64,000 nt of DNA from Spirodela intermedia. Its lineage: Eukaryota > Streptophyta > Magnoliopsida > Alismatales > Araceae. Shown here piece after piece: positions 62,234 through 64,000 of the stretch; positions within the stretch are counted from its first letter, which is position 1, and each line of letters starts with the position of its first letter. The position numbers and the translations under genes were made by a program. Below the pieces are notes generated by a model. The model had not been told where the DNA came from, searched no databases, and worked only from the letters and a program-made list of their open reading frames with translations. The stretch is from NCBI GenBank assembly GCA_902729315.2, contig LR746267.1, positions 2,680,886 through 2,744,885 on the forward strand, read 5' to 3'.

Positions 62234-63179
62234 TGAGTCATATCCCCCCGATACTACTTACTGTTGAGAATAGATATGAAAAGCCCCTTGCCAGAACTCT
62301 TATACGGCCGAGTATCCGAACAAGAGTATCGGGAGTAATAGCCAAATATTGAAGAATATTGATGTCGTCGATCCTCCCTCAGAGGACGACTCACCAAGCC
62401 TGGACGAAGACATGGCCAAGGATAAGGCACGGTGAATGATAGAGAGGGAGTAGGCCTTTTGCTAGGCGAGCTATGGCTACAGATCTGTTGCAGACGTATT
62501 AATGGGAGATCCATGCAGAGAGCAAGCTGTTTCGTGAAGAACCACAGGCGGATGCGGAGGCCTCCCGACCTCCCTGTCTCCACCTAAATGCCCATTGATG
62601 AGCCCCACCGCCCCACCTCCTATCATCTCCCCTCGTTTTGGGAGGAGTCCCCATTATACCGCCACGGCCGCCGCTCGATCTTCTCTCCCGGCTTTTCTAT
62701 AAAATATCCCGGCTTAAACTTTTAATAGAAAAAAACCATTAAATAGAATACATTTAGGCTAATTCATGCCCCCCCCCCCCCCCAACTGGTTTCATGCCAA
62801 AGTGGAGCCCGATGGCGATGAAATCATTGCGACTCTCCATATAAGATTACAATTCGATTGAGACGGTTTTTTTCTTCAGTATCTTTCCCAAATACGTTTT
62901 AAATCGAGTTCAATATTTTCCTAAATAAAATATCTCCGTCTCTCCAAGCCCACTGTATCTGGTAATCCGGCTCCTGTGGCTTTCCGAGGCTTCATACCTA
63001 GGTATCCTCCCCGATCCACCAACTCCCCCACCATGGCCACGGCCGAAGCTCCAAGTGGCTCTGAGGAATGTTTATATGCATGCACAGCGCGCTTTGATGT
63101 TGCCAAGTGATCCTTTCAGCTCACCCACTTCAATGCCAACGCATCTCCAGAGCCCTCCCTCAGCCCCTTCCCCTCTCGC

Positions 63180-63188
63180 TATATATAT
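63180..63188 (+). promoter_or_regulatory. Likely TATA box of the RING-H2 gene
   Basis: TATATATAT lies within a pyrimidine-rich stretch about 130 bases before the ATG at 63314. With initiation about 30 bases downstream this gives a leader of about 100 bases. The surrounding CT-rich sequence resembles plant core-promoter Y patches. Confidence 0.6.
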
Positions 63189-63313
63189 GCCGCTTCCTTC
63201 TCTCTCATTAGTTGACAATATCTTCCTCTTCGACAAACCTCGGCAGTAGTTTCCCCCAGGTTTTGGCTGAGGAAGAGAGAGAGGGGTAGTAAGGAAGCCT
63301 CGAGGAGGAGGAG

Positions 63314-64000
63314 ATGCAGGGATCTCCGTCACGAAACGCTGCGGCGCATCATGGTTTTGGGATTGGGTCTTGCTGCAGGGCTTCGAAGAGACTCGCCTTT
63401 GCGGGGCTCATCTGCATTTTCGCCCCTGGTCAGCTCTCTCTCTCTCTCTATGTACGTATGCATGTTGTCTGAGTGCATGAATAGACATGTATCAGAGTTT
63501 CTTGACGCGTCTTCTCTGCGGCAGGAGGAGCAATCGTGGGAGCCATTACGGGGGCTATCAAGGGCCAGACGACGGAGACGGGCCTGCTGCGTGGGGCAGC
63601 GATTGGCGCGGTGGCCGGTGCAGTTGTCTCTATGGAGCTGCTGGAGGCGTCCTTCGAGGGAGACCCATCCTCCAAGGTTGGCTCTCCCTCTGTTCTCTCT
63701 CCTTCCTCCCCACAGTCCTCTCTCCTTGCTTCCTCTGCAGATAAAAAATCCTAATTTTCTCCCATGATCCACCATGATTCAGGTCTCCCTTTTGGCGAGC
63801 CTGGTGAGCGGGAAGGCCTTCAGGGAGCTGGTGAGCCCTGCGATGCTCAAGGCCTACCAGTGGCAAGTGAGCACGCTGGACGCCTCCGAGAGAGAGACCT
63901 CCGATATTTTCGATACCAGCAGCATAAAGGGCATATCTTCCGAGGCCATGGGGATGCTGCCGAAATTCAAACTCCACAGTCTGTCAGCAAGCCAATTCGG
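63314..64000 (+). CDS. NEP1-interacting protein-like (NIP/ATL) RING-H2 E3 ligase, 5' part
   Basis: Three exons are visible, 63314-63428, 63525-63676 and 63783 to beyond the window end. They encode 161 residues in phase. After a short N-terminus comes a hydrophobic segment, then a glycine/alanine-rich membrane block (AIVGAITGAIKGQTTETG and LLRGAAIGAVAGAVVSMEL). That block is diagnostic of plant NIP1/NIP2-like proteins. Exon 3 continues VSLLASLVSGKAFRELVSPA and IFDTSSIKGISSEAM, matching the family linker before the RING-H2 domain (from memory). The RING itself lies beyond the window. NIP proteins are plastid/thylakoid- or membrane-associated ubiquitin ligases, one of which interacts with the plastid RNA polymerase RPOTmp. 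The ATG is the first in frame. The gene looks intact as far as seen. Confidence 0.88.

Larger units (their letters stand above)
60831..63313. other. Divergent promoter region of RidA (-) and the RING gene (+)
   Basis: No recognised gene. A minus-strand open frame with a true ATG at 61925 (82 codons to 61677, starting MKETANGGVPISFSEKRK) follows a CT-rich leader-like stretch. It could be a small gene or first exon, but no family is known to me. GA microsatellites lie at about 62022-62050 and 62210-62233, and a C-run at about 62769-62783. Confidence 0.4.

Noticed and set aside
62254-62583. 109-codon minus-strand ORF
   Set aside because: It starts with GTG and shows no domain; likely chance.
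63329-63775. 148-codon minus-strand ORF near the window end
   Set aside because: It is antisense to the RING-gene exons; the plus strand has clear family motifs and splice sites.

Overview
This is nuclear DNA from a seed plant. The genes are split by GT-AG introns, the spacers are AT-rich and full of decayed LTR retrotransposons, and the protein families are typical plant ones. The very GC-rich first exons of the RidA and RING genes, next to AT-rich introns, hint at a monocot, but that is not proven. I saw no CRISPR array, operon, tRNA or rRNA.

Layout. (1) 1-1774: the last two exons of a PP2C phosphatase (+). (2) 2613-5378: an intronless PLS-class PPR protein (-). (3) 8132-13550: a complete 11-exon GT31 beta-1,3-galactosyltransferase (+). 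(4) 13.6-21.5 kb: a gene-poor AT-rich spacer with a long near-perfect inverted repeat (15838-16305) and an unassigned coding-like patch near 20.2-20.9 kb. (5) 21540-35470: a six-exon LRR (RNI-like) protein gene (-). It is stretched by introns of about 4.3 and 4.5 kb that hold decayed Ty3/gypsy (opposite strand) and Ty1/copia (same strand) pol sequence. (6) 35.5-42 kb: a GC-richer block with no intact gene but with debris, namely the broken 5' part of an STY8/17/46-type ACT-domain kinase (-) and the last-exon fragment of a glucose-6-phosphate 1-epimerase-like gene (+). (7) 42649-47127: a full-span but degenerate Ty1/copia element with very short LTRs and an intact 5-bp target-site duplication (GTCAT). 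(8) 47.1-55.4 kb: an AT-rich spacer with a roughly 200-bp tandem repeat and a second decayed Ty1/copia (-). (9) 55423-60830: a complete six-exon RidA-family deaminase (-) whose 3.9-kb first intron carries a roughly 510-bp tandem duplication. (10) 63314-64000: the first three exons of a NIP/ATL-like RING-H2 protein (+), cut by the window end.

The genes do not form a pathway; they are independent housekeeping or regulatory loci. All exon joins were made by eye from splice sites, reading-frame phase and remembered family conservation. No undescribed system is evident. The most unusual items are the long hairpin, the short-LTR copia element and the intron-lodged repeats.
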